From positions 62,001-126,000 of the forward strand of contig NZ_SWDW01000006.1 in the NCBI RefSeq assembly GCF_004919045.1: 64,000 bases of DNA, given 5' to 3'. Both the position numbers and the translations under genes were made by a program. The DNA comes from Sinomonas albida. GTDB lineage: Bacteria > Actinomycetota > Actinomycetes > Actinomycetales > Micrococcaceae. The number at the start of each line of letters is the position of its first letter. The stretch's first letter is position 1. The notes under the pieces are model-generated. The model did no database searches, was not told the DNA's origin, and saw only the letters and a list, made by a program, of their open reading frames with translations. This document shows, piece by piece, positions 49,097-57,753 of the stretch.

Positions 49097-50137
49097 TCAG
49101 AGGGTCGCGGTGTCAATCACAAAGCGGTAGCGGACGTCGCTCGCGACAACGCGCTCCCACGCCTCGTTGATCTTCTCCGCCGGGATGACCTCGATCTCGG
49201 CCCCGAGCCCGTGCTCGGCGCAGAAGTCAAGCATCTCCTGGGTCTGCCGGATGCCGCCATTCTTCGTCCCGGCGAGGCGGCGGCGGAAGCCGACGAGCGA
49301 GCCGGGGCTGAAGCTCATCGCGTTCTCGGGCAGTCCGGCGGCGACGAAAGTGCCGTCGAGCGCGAGGAGGGAGAGGTACGCGTCGAGGTCCAGGTCGGAG
49401 GAGACGGTGCTCACGATGAGGTCGAAGCGGCCCTTGAGATCCTCGAACGTGCTCTCGTCCGAGCTCGCGTAGTAGTGGTCGGCCCCGAGCCGGAACGCAT
49501 CGTCCTGCTTCTTGAGCGACTGGCTGATCACAGAGACCTCGGCGCCGAGAGCGTGGGCGATCTTGACGCCCATGTGGCCGAGGCCGCCCATGCCGACGAT
49601 CGCAACCTGCTTGCCTGGCCCGGCCTCCCACGTCTTGAGTGGCGAGTACAGGGTGATTCCCGCGCACAGGAGGGGCGCCGCGACGTCGAGGTCGAGCGCC
49701 TCGGGAATCCGGAGGACGTAGTCCTCCTCGACCGTGATGTGCGTGCTGTAGCCGCCGGCGGTCGGGAGGCCGTCGCGGCCGATCCCGTTGTACGTGCCGA
49801 TCTCGCCCTCGAGGCAGTACTGCTCCTCGCCCGCCAGGCAGTTGACGCACTTGCGGCACGAGTCGACGTAGCAGCCCACGCCGACCCGGTCGCCGACGGC
49901 GTACTTCGTCACGTCGCTGCCGACCGCCTCGACGATGCCAGCGATCTCGTGGCCCGTGACGATCGGGTAGCTGATGGCGCCCCACTCGCCCCGGGCCGTG
50001 TGGATGTCGGAGTGGCAGATGCCCGCGAACTTGATCGCAATGAGCACCTCCTGGGGTCCCGGCTCCCGGCGCTCGATGGTGAGAGGGCCGAGGGGCTCGG
50101 TGGCGGACGGGGCGGCGTAGGCGCGTGCGGTGGGCAT
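49097..50137 (-). CDS. Zinc-dependent NAD(P) alcohol dehydrogenase (AdhC/CAD-like)
   Basis: Medium-chain dehydrogenase of 346 residues. Catalytic zinc ligands are in [15 protein letters not shown] and [12 protein letters not shown]; the structural zinc cysteines are in [17 protein letters not shown]. The dinucleotide-binding motif [20 protein letters not shown] follows. The pattern fits the YahK/AdhC (cinnamyl-alcohol-dehydrogenase-like, usually NADPH-dependent) subgroup that reduces aldehydes. The ATG has GGAG about five bases upstream. Its 5' region carries two strong palindromes, one of which recurs near the MFS and XRE genes. Confidence 0.93.
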   Translation of the reverse strand: MPTARAYAAPSATEPLGPLTIERREPGPQEVLIAIKFAGICHSDIHTARGEWGAISYPIVTGHEIAGIVEAVGSDVTKYAVGDRVGVGCYVDSCRKCVNCLAGEEQYCLEGEIGTYNGIGRDGLPTAGGYSTHITVEEDYVLRIPEALDLDVAAPLLCAGITLYSPLKTWEAGPGKQVAIVGMGGLGHMGVKIAHALGAEVSVISQSLKKQDDAFRLGADHYYASSDESTFEDLKGRFDLIVSTVSSDLDLDAYLSLLALDGTFVAAGLPENAMSFSPGSLVGFRRRLAGTKNGGIRQTQEMLDFCAEHGLGAEIEVIPAEKINEAWERVVASDVRYRFVIDTATL

Positions 50138-50175
50138 GCGGTCTCCTTTTCGCGGTATGAGTCTTGAGTATTCCC

Positions 50176-50192
50176 TCCACGCTAAGCGTGGA
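50176..50192 (-). promoter_or_regulatory. 17-bp palindrome upstream of alcohol dehydrogenase gene
   Basis: TCCACGCT-A-AGCGTGGA, perfect arms with a one-base centre, 39-55 bases upstream of the start codon. The position suits an operator over the promoter. It differs from the TAGGACT palindrome further upstream. Confidence 0.5.
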
Positions 50193-50203
50193 ATGGCGTC
50201 GCG

Positions 50204-50467
50204 TCAGCAGTCATGGCACAGCGTGGGCTTCCTAGGACTCAGAGTCCTACCTTCGAGGGCCACGACGAACGTCTTGGGCTCGAGGGCCCACGCCGCGCGG
50301 TGCAGGGCCGTGGCGAGGCGTGCCCGCGTCTGGGTGAACCGTTCGATGCGGTGGGCCCGGCCATCGTCCACGACCGGCGCGTTCGGGAGTGCACTGCGGC
50401 TCTCGGCGTTCTGGAGGTTGACGATGAGCGCGAGGCCGATGATTGAGCTGTATTCCACGTCATTCAA
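50204..50467 (-). CDS. Possible small hypothetical protein
   Basis: An 87-codon frame starting at TTG 50467 (GTG 50458 also possible) encodes a protein-like sequence with VEYSSIIGLALIVNLQNAES and RARLATALHRAAWALEP. I do not recognise a family. Against it are the lack of a ribosome site, overlap of its end with the TAGGACT palindrome, and its place in a regulatory region. The rest of the 505-base gap between adhC and the MFS gene holds the palindromes listed separately. Confidence 0.25.
   Translation of the reverse strand: MNDVEYSSIIGLALIVNLQNAESRSALPNAPVVDDGRAHRIERFTQTRARLATALHRAAWALEPKTFVVALEGRTLSPRKPTLCHDC
50233..50249. promoter_or_regulatory. TAGGACT-N3-AGTCCTA palindrome, copy 1
   Basis: TAGGACTCAGAGTCCTA, perfect seven-base arms, in an extended context TTCC upstream. 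It lies about 100 bases upstream of the alcohol dehydrogenase start. The same core recurs at 50521 and 52095. Confidence 0.55.
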
Positions 50468-50520
50468 CGCTACGGGCCGTAGGCCACCTCGTCAGCAGGA
50501 AAGACGCACCCTGCTGATCC

Positions 50521-50537
50521 TAGGAGTGCCAGAACCA
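50521..50537 (+). promoter_or_regulatory. TAGGACT-like motif, copy 2 (degenerate)
   Basis: TCCTAGGAGTGCCAG shares 13 of 15 bases with the copy at 52093 (TCCTAGGACTGACAG). Its right arm is degraded. It is about 115-130 bases upstream of the MFS start. Confidence 0.4.
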
Positions 50538-50558
50538 CCCTCGCGGCGGATCTGTCGG

Positions 50559-50578
50559 GCCAATCGGGACTAATTGGC
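50559..50578 (+). promoter_or_regulatory. Inverted repeat upstream of MFS gene
   Basis: GCCAAT-N8-ATTGGC, perfect six-base arms, 71-90 bases before the MFS start. It is a candidate operator or promoter element. Confidence 0.4.
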
Positions 50579-50648
50579 GGCCGCCGGGGGTTCAACGCTA
50601 CAGACATCAAACACGCCTTGAGACGCTGACGGAAGAGACCGCTTGATA

Positions 50649-52097
50649 ATGACGCACGCCGACGTAGGTTTTCGCTCCGAGAGAGGGCCGATCCTCATCG
50701 CCCTCATGCTGACCACGGGGCTCGTGGCCATCGACTCGACCATCGTCGCAACCGCGGTGCCGTCGATCGTGCACGACGTCGGCGGGTTCTCCTCGTTCCC
50801 GTGGCTCTTCTCGGCGTACATGCTCGCCCAGGCCGTCTCGGTCCCTGTCTACGCGAAGCTCTCCGACATGGTCGGCCGGAAGCCGATCGTCCTCGCGGGG
50901 ATCGGCCTGTTCCTCCTCGGCTCGATCCTCTGCGGTGTAGCCGCCACGATGCCGGCCCTCATCGCCTTCCGCGTCATCCAGGGGCTCGGAGCGGGCGCCG
51001 TCCAGCCGATGGCCATCACCATCGCGGGCGACATCTACACTCTCGCCGAGCGGGCCAAGGTGCAGGGCTATCTGGCCAGTGTGTGGGCCATCTCCTCGGT
51101 GGTCGGACCGACGCTCGGGGGGGTGTTCTCCTCGCTCGGGATCTGGCGCGGCATCTTCCTCATCAACATTCCGCTCTGCCTCCTGGCCGGGTGGATGCTC
51201 GTGCGCACTTTCCACGAGAACATCGAACGCGCTCGGCACCGCATCGACTACACGGGCGCGAGCCTGCTCACGGGCTCGATGACGCTCGTGATCCTCGGCG
51301 CCCTCGAGGGCGGCCAGGCGTGGGCGTGGGACTCGCCGCTCAGCGTCGGCACGTTCGCGTTGGGCGCCGCCCTGTTCGCCGCGTTCCTCGTGGTGGAGCG
51401 GCGGGCGGCCGAGCCCGTCCTCCCGCTCTGGGTCGTGTCCCGCCGACTGCTGCTCACCACGACGCTCGTCTCCTTCGGCGTCGGCGCGATCATCCTCGGC
51501 CTCACTTCCTACGTGCCCACGTTCCTCGAGGGCGCCCAGTCGGTCTCCCCGGTCCTCGCCGGGCTCGCGCTCGCGGCGCTGACCATCGGCTGGCCCATCA
51601 GCGCGTCGCAGTCCGGCCGCCTCTACCTGCGGATCGGCTTCCGGGCGACGGCGGTGATCGGCATCCTCATCGCAGTCGCCGGGGCGGCGGTCCTCGCCCT
51701 CACCGCCTACACGCCGAGCGTCGTGCTCGTCGCGGTGAGCTGCTTCGTCGTCGGCCTCGGCCTCGGCCTCGTGGCAACGCCGACCCTCATCGCCGCGCAG
51801 TCGAGCGTCGAATGGAACGAGCGCGGGGTGGTCACGGGCACGAATCTCTTCGCCCGGTCGATCGGCAGCGCCCTCGGCGTCGCGGTCTTCGGCGCGGTCG
51901 CCAACGCGATCTACGCGGAGGCGCCGAACGCGGCCGGCCATCCACAGGCCATCGTGCCGGCGTCCGCCGCGGTGTTCCTCGCCGTCCTCATCGGGGCGGT
52001 GCTCACGGTCGTCGCCGTCGTCGCCATGCCGGCCGACCGCCGTCGGGCGTCGTCGGAGCCGGAGGAAGCCTCCACGGAGACGGCGGACGCTTCCTAG
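50649..52097 (+). CDS. MFS transporter, DHA2 (EmrB/QacA-like) family
   Basis: Predicted drug/proton antiporter of 482 residues with about 14 membrane helices. Motif hallmarks are IALMLTTGLVAIDSTIVATA (helix 1, motif D1-like), YAKLSDMVGRKPIVLAGIGL (motif A), RVIQGLGAGAVQPMA (motif B) and SSVVGPTLGGVFSSLGIWRG (motif C). Substrate unknown. The ATG at 50649 has GGAAGAGA ten bases upstream; a TTG at 50643 is an alternative. Its stop codon is part of the palindrome upstream of the XRE regulator gene, which suggests regulation by that protein. Confidence 0.92.
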   Translation: MTHADVGFRSERGPILIALMLTTGLVAIDSTIVATAVPSIVHDVGGFSSFPWLFSAYMLAQAVSVPVYAKLSDMVGRKPIVLAGIGLFLLGSILCGVAATMPALIAFRVIQGLGAGAVQPMAITIAGDIYTLAERAKVQGYLASVWAISSVVGPTLGGVFSSLGIWRGIFLINIPLCLLAGWMLVRTFHENIERARHRIDYTGASLLTGSMTLVILGALEGGQAWAWDSPLSVGTFALGAALFAAFLVVERRAAEPVLPLWVVSRRLLLTTTLVSFGVGAIILGLTSYVPTFLEGAQSVSPVLAGLALAALTIGWPISASQSGRLYLRIGFRATAVIGILIAVAGAAVLALTAYTPSVVLVAVSCFVVGLGLGLVATPTLIAAQSSVEWNERGVVTGTNLFARSIGSALGVAVFGAVANAIYAEAPNAAGHPQAIVPASAAVFLAVLIGAVLTVVAVVAMPADRRRASSEPEEASTETADAS

Positions 52098-52111
52098 GAC
52101 TGACAGTCCCC
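52095..52111 (+). promoter_or_regulatory. TAGGACT-N3-AGTCCCC motif, copy 3
   Basis: TAGGACTGACAGTCCCC overlaps the MFS stop codon (its TAG) and lies about 40-55 bases upstream of the XRE regulator start. It shares the extended TTCCTAGGACT core with copy 1. It is a candidate autoregulatory operator. Confidence 0.5.
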
Positions 52112-52148
52112 CTTTTCGGGGTCGTACGACGGCGGAGCCTCCGCCAGA

Positions 52149-53063
52149 ATGGAAAGCATGGGTCAGAGCGCAGAGTTCGGGCGGTTCCTCAAGGCGATGC
52201 GGTCTCGCATCACGCCCGACGAGGCCGGCGTCACCGCCGGGACCACGGGACGGCGCGTGCCGGGGCTGCGCCGCGAGGAGATCGCCCTACTCGCTGGAGT
52301 GAGCACGGACTACTACACGCGGCTCGAGCAGGGGCGGAACATCCACCCCTCGCGCTCGGTGCTTGAGTCGGTAGCGCGGGCGCTGCGCCTCGACGAGAGC
52401 GAACGCGCCCACATGATCGACCTCCTCGAGCACTGCGCATCGTCGCAGCGGACGCCCGCGTCGCCGCAGAGCGCCCGGCCTGCCCTGCGTCAGCTTCTCG
52501 ACGCGGTGGGCAACGTGCCCGCGCTCGTGCTCGGTCGCCGCACCGACATCCTGGCCGGCAACCGGCTCGCCTACCTCCTGCTAGCGGACTTCCCGAGCAT
52601 GCCCGCGCACGAGCGGAATCTGACGCGCTGGATCCTCCTCGATCCCCACGCGCGCGAGCTCTTCACGGACTGGGAATCGGTCGCGGCTGAGGCCACCGGC
52701 GCCCTTCGCGTGGACATCGGGCGGAACCCGAGCGACCCCCAGGTCAACGAGCTCGTGGGCGAACTCGCAGTCCACAGCGAGCACTTCCGGCAATGGTGGG
52801 CGAGCCGCCGGCTCGTCACGGAGTACGCGGGCGTGCTGCGCATGCGTCACCCCGTGGTCGGAGAGCTCGAGCTGAGCTTCGAGGACCTCGCACCGCGGAA
52901 CGATCCCGACCAGACTCTGCGTGTCTTCTCGGCGAAGCCCGGCTCCGCGTCGGCGGACTCCCTCGCGATGCTCGGGAGCTTCGGCGCCGACGGGTCCTCG
53001 ATCGGTGGCAGCCGCCGGCTCGAGAACCGCACGCCCGCGGAGTCCCCAGCCGTCGAGGAGTAG
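52149..53063 (+). CDS. XRE family regulator with MmyB-like ligand-binding domain
   Basis: A 304-residue transcription regulator. The N-terminal helix-turn-helix (GRRVPGLRREEIALLAGVST then YYTRLEQGR, about 32-63) is followed by a C-terminal domain with VPALVLGRRTDILAGNRLA, NLTRWILLDPHARELFTDWE and VGELELSFEDL, the MmyB-like ligand-binding pattern. Such proteins are common in Actinobacteria, usually beside a redox enzyme or transporter gene. ATG 52149 or 52158 are both possible. A GGCGGAG/TCCGCC hairpin lies just before the start and could affect translation. Confidence 0.88.
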   Translation: MESMGQSAEFGRFLKAMRSRITPDEAGVTAGTTGRRVPGLRREEIALLAGVSTDYYTRLEQGRNIHPSRSVLESVARALRLDESERAHMIDLLEHCASSQRTPASPQSARPALRQLLDAVGNVPALVLGRRTDILAGNRLAYLLLADFPSMPAHERNLTRWILLDPHARELFTDWESVAAEATGALRVDIGRNPSDPQVNELVGELAVHSEHFRQWWASRRLVTEYAGVLRMRHPVVGELELSFEDLAPRNDPDQTLRVFSAKPGSASADSLAMLGSFGADGSSIGGSRRLENRTPAESPAVEE

Positions 53064-53105
53064 CCCCGCAACCGGCCGGCTCGTGCGGACGCCCCGTCGA
53101 AGGCG

Positions 53106-54059
53106 TCAGAAGACCGACCAGCCCGTCCTCGAGGTCAGTTCGGCCAGGGCCGCCGCACCTGCCACCGAGTTCCCTTTCGCGTCAAGGCCGGGGCTCCACA
53201 CGCAGACCGCGCACCGGCCAGGGACGACGGCCAGGATCCCGCCACCGACCCCGCTCTTGCCCGGCAGGCCCACCCGGTACGCGAACTCGCCGGCTGCGTC
53301 GTACGTCCCGCACGTGAGCATGATCGCGTTGATCCGCTTCGTGTCGGCTGCCGAGAGCACGAGACTCCGCTCGCGGGACTCCCTGTTCAGGGCCCCGTAG
53401 CCCGCATTCGCGAGGAACAGCCCGGCCCGGGCCAGCTCGCGGCAGCTCATGGTGATCGAGCAGTGCCGGACGTAATGCTCGAGCACCTCCTCAACCGGAT
53501 TAGTGAGGTTCCCGAAGTCGGCGAGGAAGTTCGCCAAGGCCCGGTTGCGGCTGCTCGCGGCAAGCTCTGCCGCGGCAGCGTCGCCGTCGACCGTGAGCGC
53601 GTCGCTCCCCGACAGCGTGCGGACGAAGTCGAGCACCGAGCCGCTCGCGTCGTCCACCTGCTCGACGAGGAAGTCGGTCACCACGAGCGCGCCCGCGTTG
53701 ATGAACGGGTTCCTGGGGATGCCGCGCTCGGCCTCAAGCTGCACGAGCGAGTTGAACGCCGTGCCGCTCGGCTCCCGCAGCACGCGGCTCCACAGCCTTC
53801 GATCGGAGTCATGGCCCAAGGCGAGGGCGAGGGAGAACAGCTTCGAGATGCTCTGGATCGAAAACGGCGTGTCCGCATCGCCCGCGCTGACTTCCGTGCC
53901 GTCGACGCCAGCGACGGCAATGCCGAACCCACGCCGATCGGCGTCTCCGAGGTGTGCGATGCCGGCGGGGACGCGCCCAACGGGCGACGACGGCCGGTGC
54001 CTTGCGACGAGATCGTCGAGGAGGGCGCCAAGCCGCTCAGGAACGGCGGTCAGGCCCAC
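53106..54059 (-). CDS. glsA: Glutaminase
   Basis: Serine-dependent beta-lactamase-fold glutaminase converting glutamine to glutamate and ammonia; 317 residues. The SxxK catalytic pair is in TPFSIQSISKLFSLALA, with EPSGTAFNSLVQLE, RNPFINAGALVVTD and the Tyr in EVLEHYVRHCSITM also conserved. C-terminal LPGKSGVGGGILAVVPGRCA is characteristic. The GTG at 54059 overlaps the PucR gene stop by ten bases, so expression is coupled to the regulator. Confidence 0.94.
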   Translation of the reverse strand: MGLTAVPERLGALLDDLVARHRPSSPVGRVPAGIAHLGDADRRGFGIAVAGVDGTEVSAGDADTPFSIQSISKLFSLALALGHDSDRRLWSRVLREPSGTAFNSLVQLEAERGIPRNPFINAGALVVTDFLVEQVDDASGSVLDFVRTLSGSDALTVDGDAAAAELAASSRNRALANFLADFGNLTNPVEEVLEHYVRHCSITMSCRELARAGLFLANAGYGALNRESRERSLVLSAADTKRINAIMLTCGTYDAAGEFAYRVGLPGKSGVGGGILAVVPGRCAVCVWSPGLDAKGNSVAGAAALAELTSRTGWSVF

Positions 54060-55654
54060 GTGGCGCCGTCCGGCGTGGTCAGCTGCTTGGCCTTCCACAG
54101 CTCAAGGTGCAGTACCGCGATGGCGATGTGCGCGGGGTAGCCAAAATCAAGGTCGGTGAGACGGCTCGCCTTCGCAACACGGTAGTAGACGGTGTTCTTG
54201 TGCAGGCCCATCCGACGCCCGCACTCGGCGACGTCCAGTCCCGAGGCAAAGTAGCCCACGAGCGTCTGCGCGAGTTCCTCGTCCTCGAAGCACAGCCGCG
54301 TGAGAGCCCTGTGGCGGAACGGCGAGAGCTCGAACGCGCGCCCCGCCTCGTCGAGCACGACTTCGGCCTCGAAGTCGTCCAGCGTCGCGACGGATTGCTG
54401 GCCCGCCCTCCGCAGGCGCCGCAGCACCGCCGTCGTCTCGCCGGCCGTCGTGCGCAGTGCGAAGAGGCTCGGGGCCGCCCGTCCGATCGCGATGTGGACC
54501 TCGACGCCGAGGCGCGCCGCGTCCTTGACGATCGCATCGGCAAGCGAGCGCAGGGCCGAGGATGCATCGTGGGAGCGGAGCTCCGGGATGACGATTGCGG
54601 TCTCGCCACAGTGCTGGCCCACCACTGCAGAAGCCTTGAAGGCCGCGGCGTGCAGAGCCGCGAGATTCGCAAGCTCTCCGCGCTTCAGCTCGGCGTCGGC
54701 GGCCCGGGCATCCCCAGGGCCGAGGCCCACGAGCAGGAGGCACGCGGGCCGGTCCGGGTCGATTTGGGCGAACCCCGCGCTCGCCGCGGCCTCGTCGGGA
54801 TTCGAGAGGAGTCGCGCCACACGGTCTTCGCGAAGGTGCACGGACTGTTCGTTCCGGTGCCGGATGAGCTCCGCGGAGGCGCGTCGGGCGGCTCCGACGA
54901 GCAAGTCGTCGACAGCGTGCGCAATGCCTGAGCCTGTGGCCTGGAGCCAGATATAGCCGAGCACGCGCTCGCCGGCGAAGATTGCGATCGCTGCGCGTTC
55001 CTTGAGTCCGTCTTCGGGCCGCTCCGGAACCCGCACCACGCCGCGCGTCCGGTGCAGCTCCCGGTAGGCTCCGAGGTCCTTGAGGAGGGTCTCGTACTTG
55101 CGCGGTCCGCGCCGGGTGAGGATCGACGCGCGGCGCAGCTCGTCGATGTCGTTCGAGACTGTCGAGTAGGCCAGGACCTTGTTCGCGGCGTCCTCGATGA
55201 CCACATGGCTCGCGGTGAGGCGCGCGGTCGTCTGGGCGATCGCGAAGAGATCCTCCTCGATGAGGGCAAGGACATCGCTGTGGTAGTCGGTGTTCTGGAT
55301 GCGGCCGTTGATGACACCGAGCACGGTGTCCCAGGCTGCTGCCTGCTCGATGAGGAAGAGGCCCACCCCCGCCGGTCGCAGCAGTTCTTCGATCTCCTGG
55401 GCCTCACCCGCCGTGCCCTTGAGCGCGACGGCGACCGGCCGGCTCAGCGCGAGGCGTCGCACCATCGGCAGCGCCTCCCGTCCGCGGACGCCCATGAGAC
55501 AGACGATCGCGCCCGAAACGTCGCGGTCGGTGTCGTCCGAGTCGAGGACGACGGCCTGGGTGACCGGCGCGTCGGTAGGTTGCGGGCGGCTCACGAGCCG
55601 CCCAAGCCTTGCGGGCAGGTCTTCCAAGATGTCGTCGACGTTGACTGATCCCAC
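54050..55654 (-). CDS. PucR family transcriptional regulator
   Basis: A 534-residue regulator with an N-terminal PucR-like region (about 10-140, RDVSGAIVCLMGVRGREALP), a central GAF-like sensory domain (SHVVIEDAANKVLAYSTVSN and IAIFAGERVLGYIWLQ), a GGDEF-like CdaR segment and the C-terminal PucR helix-turn-helix GLDVAECGRRMGLHKNTVYY. Family members control purine, amino acid or GABA use. It overlaps glsA, suggesting a link to glutamine or glutamate metabolism. The GTG at 55654 follows AAGGA by eight bases; the frame opens further upstream to 55711. Confidence 0.88.
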   Translation of the reverse strand: MGSVNVDDILEDLPARLGRLVSRPQPTDAPVTQAVVLDSDDTDRDVSGAIVCLMGVRGREALPMVRRLALSRPVAVALKGTAGEAQEIEELLRPAGVGLFLIEQAAAWDTVLGVINGRIQNTDYHSDVLALIEEDLFAIAQTTARLTASHVVIEDAANKVLAYSTVSNDIDELRRASILTRRGPRKYETLLKDLGAYRELHRTRGVVRVPERPEDGLKERAAIAIFAGERVLGYIWLQATGSGIAHAVDDLLVGAARRASAELIRHRNEQSVHLREDRVARLLSNPDEAAASAGFAQIDPDRPACLLLVGLGPGDARAADAELKRGELANLAALHAAAFKASAVVGQHCGETAIVIPELRSHDASSALRSLADAIVKDAARLGVEVHIAIGRAAPSLFALRTTAGETTAVLRRLRRAGQQSVATLDDFEAEVVLDEAGRAFELSPFRHRALTRLCFEDEELAQTLVGYFASGLDVAECGRRMGLHKNTVYYRVAKASRLTDLDFGYPAHIAIAVLHLELWKAKQLTTPDGATWA

Positions 55655-55826
55655 GCTGCCATTCCTTGCTCGTGCTGTGTCGCTGATGCGGCCCGGAAAG
55701 GCGCGTGCCACCGGACCCCGACCATGCTAGGCGGGTCCTGCAGGTTTGGTCTGTGGTCGCCGAACTAGTTTCGTCGTCGCGAATTGGTCTCACGCACAAT
55801 CGATTTCCGTGCTGGATACTGACTGG

Positions 55827-56483
55827 ATGGATCTCGACGCGCTGGCCGCGAGGGCGGCCGCCCTCGTCTCCCCTGATGGCCTCGTCTCCCCTGACGGCCT
55901 TGGCCGAGCCATCCTCGGGATCTGCGGGGCGCCCGGAGCCGGCAAGACGACCCTTGCCGAGCGCCTCCTGCGACGCCTGAGAGGCGAGCACGGCGAACAC
56001 TGGGCGGCGCACGTGCCCATGGACGGATTCCACCTCGCCGACGTCCAGCTCGCGCGCCTCGGACTCGCGCACCGCAAGGGCGCGCCCGAGACGTTCGATC
56101 CCGACGGCTACGCCGCCCTGCTCGGTCGGGTCGCGGCCTCGGCGGGCGCGGTCGTCTACGCGCCGGGCTTCGAGCGCCACCTCGAGCAGCCGATCGCGGC
56201 CGCCCTCGCCGTCCCGGCCGAGGCGCGGCTCGTGATCACCGAAGGCAACTACCTCCTGCTCGACGAGGACCCGTGGCTCGCCGCGCGATCCTGGCTGCGC
56301 GAGGTCTGGTACGTCGACGTCGACGAGGCCGCCCGCGTCGAGCGGCTCATCAGGCGCCACATCAGGTTCGGCAAGTCGCCCGCCGAGGCGCGTGAATGGG
56401 TACTCAGATCCGACGAGGCGAACGCCCGAATCATCGAGGCCACGAAGGGCCGCGCCGACCTCGTGGTCAGCGGGCGCCCCTGA
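55827..56483 (+). CDS. P-loop nucleoside/nucleotide kinase family protein
   Basis: A 218-residue kinase of the uridine-kinase/phosphoribulokinase-like P-loop group. Walker A is GICGAPGAGKTTLAERLL; the substrate region HVPMDGFHLADVQLARLGL and VITEGNYLLLDEDPW with the lid HIRFGKSPAEAREWVLRSDE are characteristic. The phosphoryl acceptor (pantothenate, uridine or a sugar-like molecule) is not evident. The ATG at 55827 is chosen; a GTG at 55809 is possible and neither has a ribosome site, so it may be leaderless. It converges with a dehydrogenase remnant, overlapping by 17 bases. Confidence 0.85.
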   Translation: MDLDALAARAAALVSPDGLVSPDGLGRAILGICGAPGAGKTTLAERLLRRLRGEHGEHWAAHVPMDGFHLADVQLARLGLAHRKGAPETFDPDGYAALLGRVAASAGAVVYAPGFERHLEQPIAAALAVPAEARLVITEGNYLLLDEDPWLAARSWLREVWYVDVDEAARVERLIRRHIRFGKSPAEAREWVLRSDEANARIIEATKGRADLVVSGRP

Positions 56484-56785
56484 ACGCGAGCAGCACCTTC
56501 CCCGACGTCGAAGCGTCTCGCGCCACGCCGAAGGCCTCGATCGCCTGATCAGCATCGAAGACGTGGGTGACCACCGCGGAGGGATCAAGCTCCCCCGCGC
56601 TGAGCGCCGCGATCACCTCGTCGATCTCCGAGTTGAAGCGGAAGGATCCCACGAGCTCGAGTTCGCGCGCAATGGCCACCGCGACGGGAACGGGCTGGTC
56701 ACCCGGCGGCAGGAGCCCGAGCATGACGACCCGTCCGCCGCGCACCGCGGCGCGGACCGCGGTCCGGAGCCCGGGGACGCTCCCG
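56467..56785 (-). pseudogene. C-terminal remnant of a medium-chain dehydrogenase (L-idonate/threonine dehydrogenase-like)
   Basis: The frame encodes about 105 residues equivalent to the last third of a zinc-containing medium-chain dehydrogenase: TAVRAAVRGGRVVMLGLLPP, ARELELVGSFRFNSEIDEVI and DADQAIEAFGVARDASTSGK then VLLAFRGAR. The catalytic domain and zinc ligands are missing. Its 5' side stops abruptly at about 56785, where a plus-strand short-chain dehydrogenase fragment begins. A start exists in frame at 56799, but the product would be a fragment, so I treat it as a pseudogene. Confidence 0.75.
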
Positions 56786-56905
56786 GACGACATCGTCAAC
56801 GCGCTCGACTACGCGATCGAGACCCCGCGCCACGTGAACATCGGCATGATCGAGATCATGCCGACGTTCCAGGTCCCCGGCGGCCTCACGTTCGACCGCC
56901 GCTGA
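56785..56905 (+). pseudogene. C-terminal remnant of a short-chain dehydrogenase
   Basis: About 40 residues, LPDDIVNALDYAIETPRHVN followed by IGMIEIMPTFQVPGGLTFDRR, match the end of short-chain dehydrogenases of the kind ending in VNI-x-IEIMPT. The Rossmann motif and YxxxK active site are missing. It abuts the other remnant at about 56785, so the two truncated genes face each other across one junction. Confidence 0.7.
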
Positions 56906-57037
56906 CCGCCGCCGGGCCGCGCGACGCTCGGGACCTCCCCGGGGTACCCGGGGTGGCGTCTGGACGGGGGGCGACGCTGGACGGGGGTGACGTCTGGACC
57001 GGGGTGACATCTGGACCGGGGCGCTCCGCCGTCGTCG

Positions 57038-57661
57038 TCAGTGGTTGACCGCGAGCTGCGCTGCCTCCCACGCGAAGCCGTCCGGATCGGTGAACGCGCC
57101 CACTGAGCTCGCGACGGCGAGGCGGTGCGACCCCGTCCCTTCCTGGGCGACCCCTGCGTCCTTGGCCAGGGCGCGGCGCCCGTAGAGCGCGAGCTTGACC
57201 GGCCCGGTCTCCCCGAACTCGACATACATCTTGCCGAAGCTCTTGGCGACCGTCAGCCCGTGGTCCACATAGAAGCGCTTGCTTGCCGAGACGTCGGCGG
57301 CCCCGAGGAGCAGGACGAAGCTCTCGAACTTCTTCGCAGCCGGGCCCGAGTCCTTCTTCGAGGATGTGGCGACCTTCCAGATCGCGCCGTCCGGCGCCTG
57401 GACCACGCCGCCGTAGCCCCAGAACGACTTCGCCGCGGGCTTGAGCGAGGTCGCACCCGCAGCGAGGGCGGCGTCGAGGTAGAGGTCGACGTTGGCCGGC
57501 TGGGCGACGGTGAGCGAAAGGGTGAAGCCGCGGAAGCCGTCGGTGGGCGCTTGCGACTCGCGCACGCGCAGCCGGGTGTCCAACCCGAACGCGGTGGCAT
57601 AGAACTGCTGGGCGGCCGCGGGATCCGCGACCTCGAGGGTGATGGATTCGATGTTTGCCAT
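57038..57661 (-). CDS. VOC family (glyoxalase/bleomycin-resistance-like) protein
   Basis: A 207-residue protein with two beta-alpha-beta-beta-beta units of the vicinal oxygen chelate fold: ESITLEVADPAAAQQFYATA at the start and FVLLLGAADVSASKRFYVDH in the second half, each ending with DG-like strands (APDGAIWKVAT, TDPDGFAWEAAQL). Function unknown. The ATG at 57661 is chosen; an ATG at 57667 also fits. The 130 bases between this gene and the SDR remnant contain a short repeated element (GACGTCTGGAC-like) but no gene. Confidence 0.85.
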   Translation of the reverse strand: MANIESITLEVADPAAAQQFYATAFGLDTRLRVRESQAPTDGFRGFTLSLTVAQPANVDLYLDAALAAGATSLKPAAKSFWGYGGVVQAPDGAIWKVATSSKKDSGPAAKKFESFVLLLGAADVSASKRFYVDHGLTVAKSFGKMYVEFGETGPVKLALYGRRALAKDAGVAQEGTGSHRLAVASSVGAFTDPDGFAWEAAQLAVNH

Positions 57662-57753
57662 GGTCATCACGCTAATCGGATGGCGGGGAGCAGCGCTTCT
57701 CGAATTCTGACCAGTTCTCAGACACTTCTTGGCCCAGCGGCTATGCGGCACGC

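Noticed and set aside
50204-50467. Small gene in the adhC-MFS gap taken as certain.
   Set aside because: It has no ribosome site and overlaps a palindrome, so it is kept only as a low-confidence candidate.
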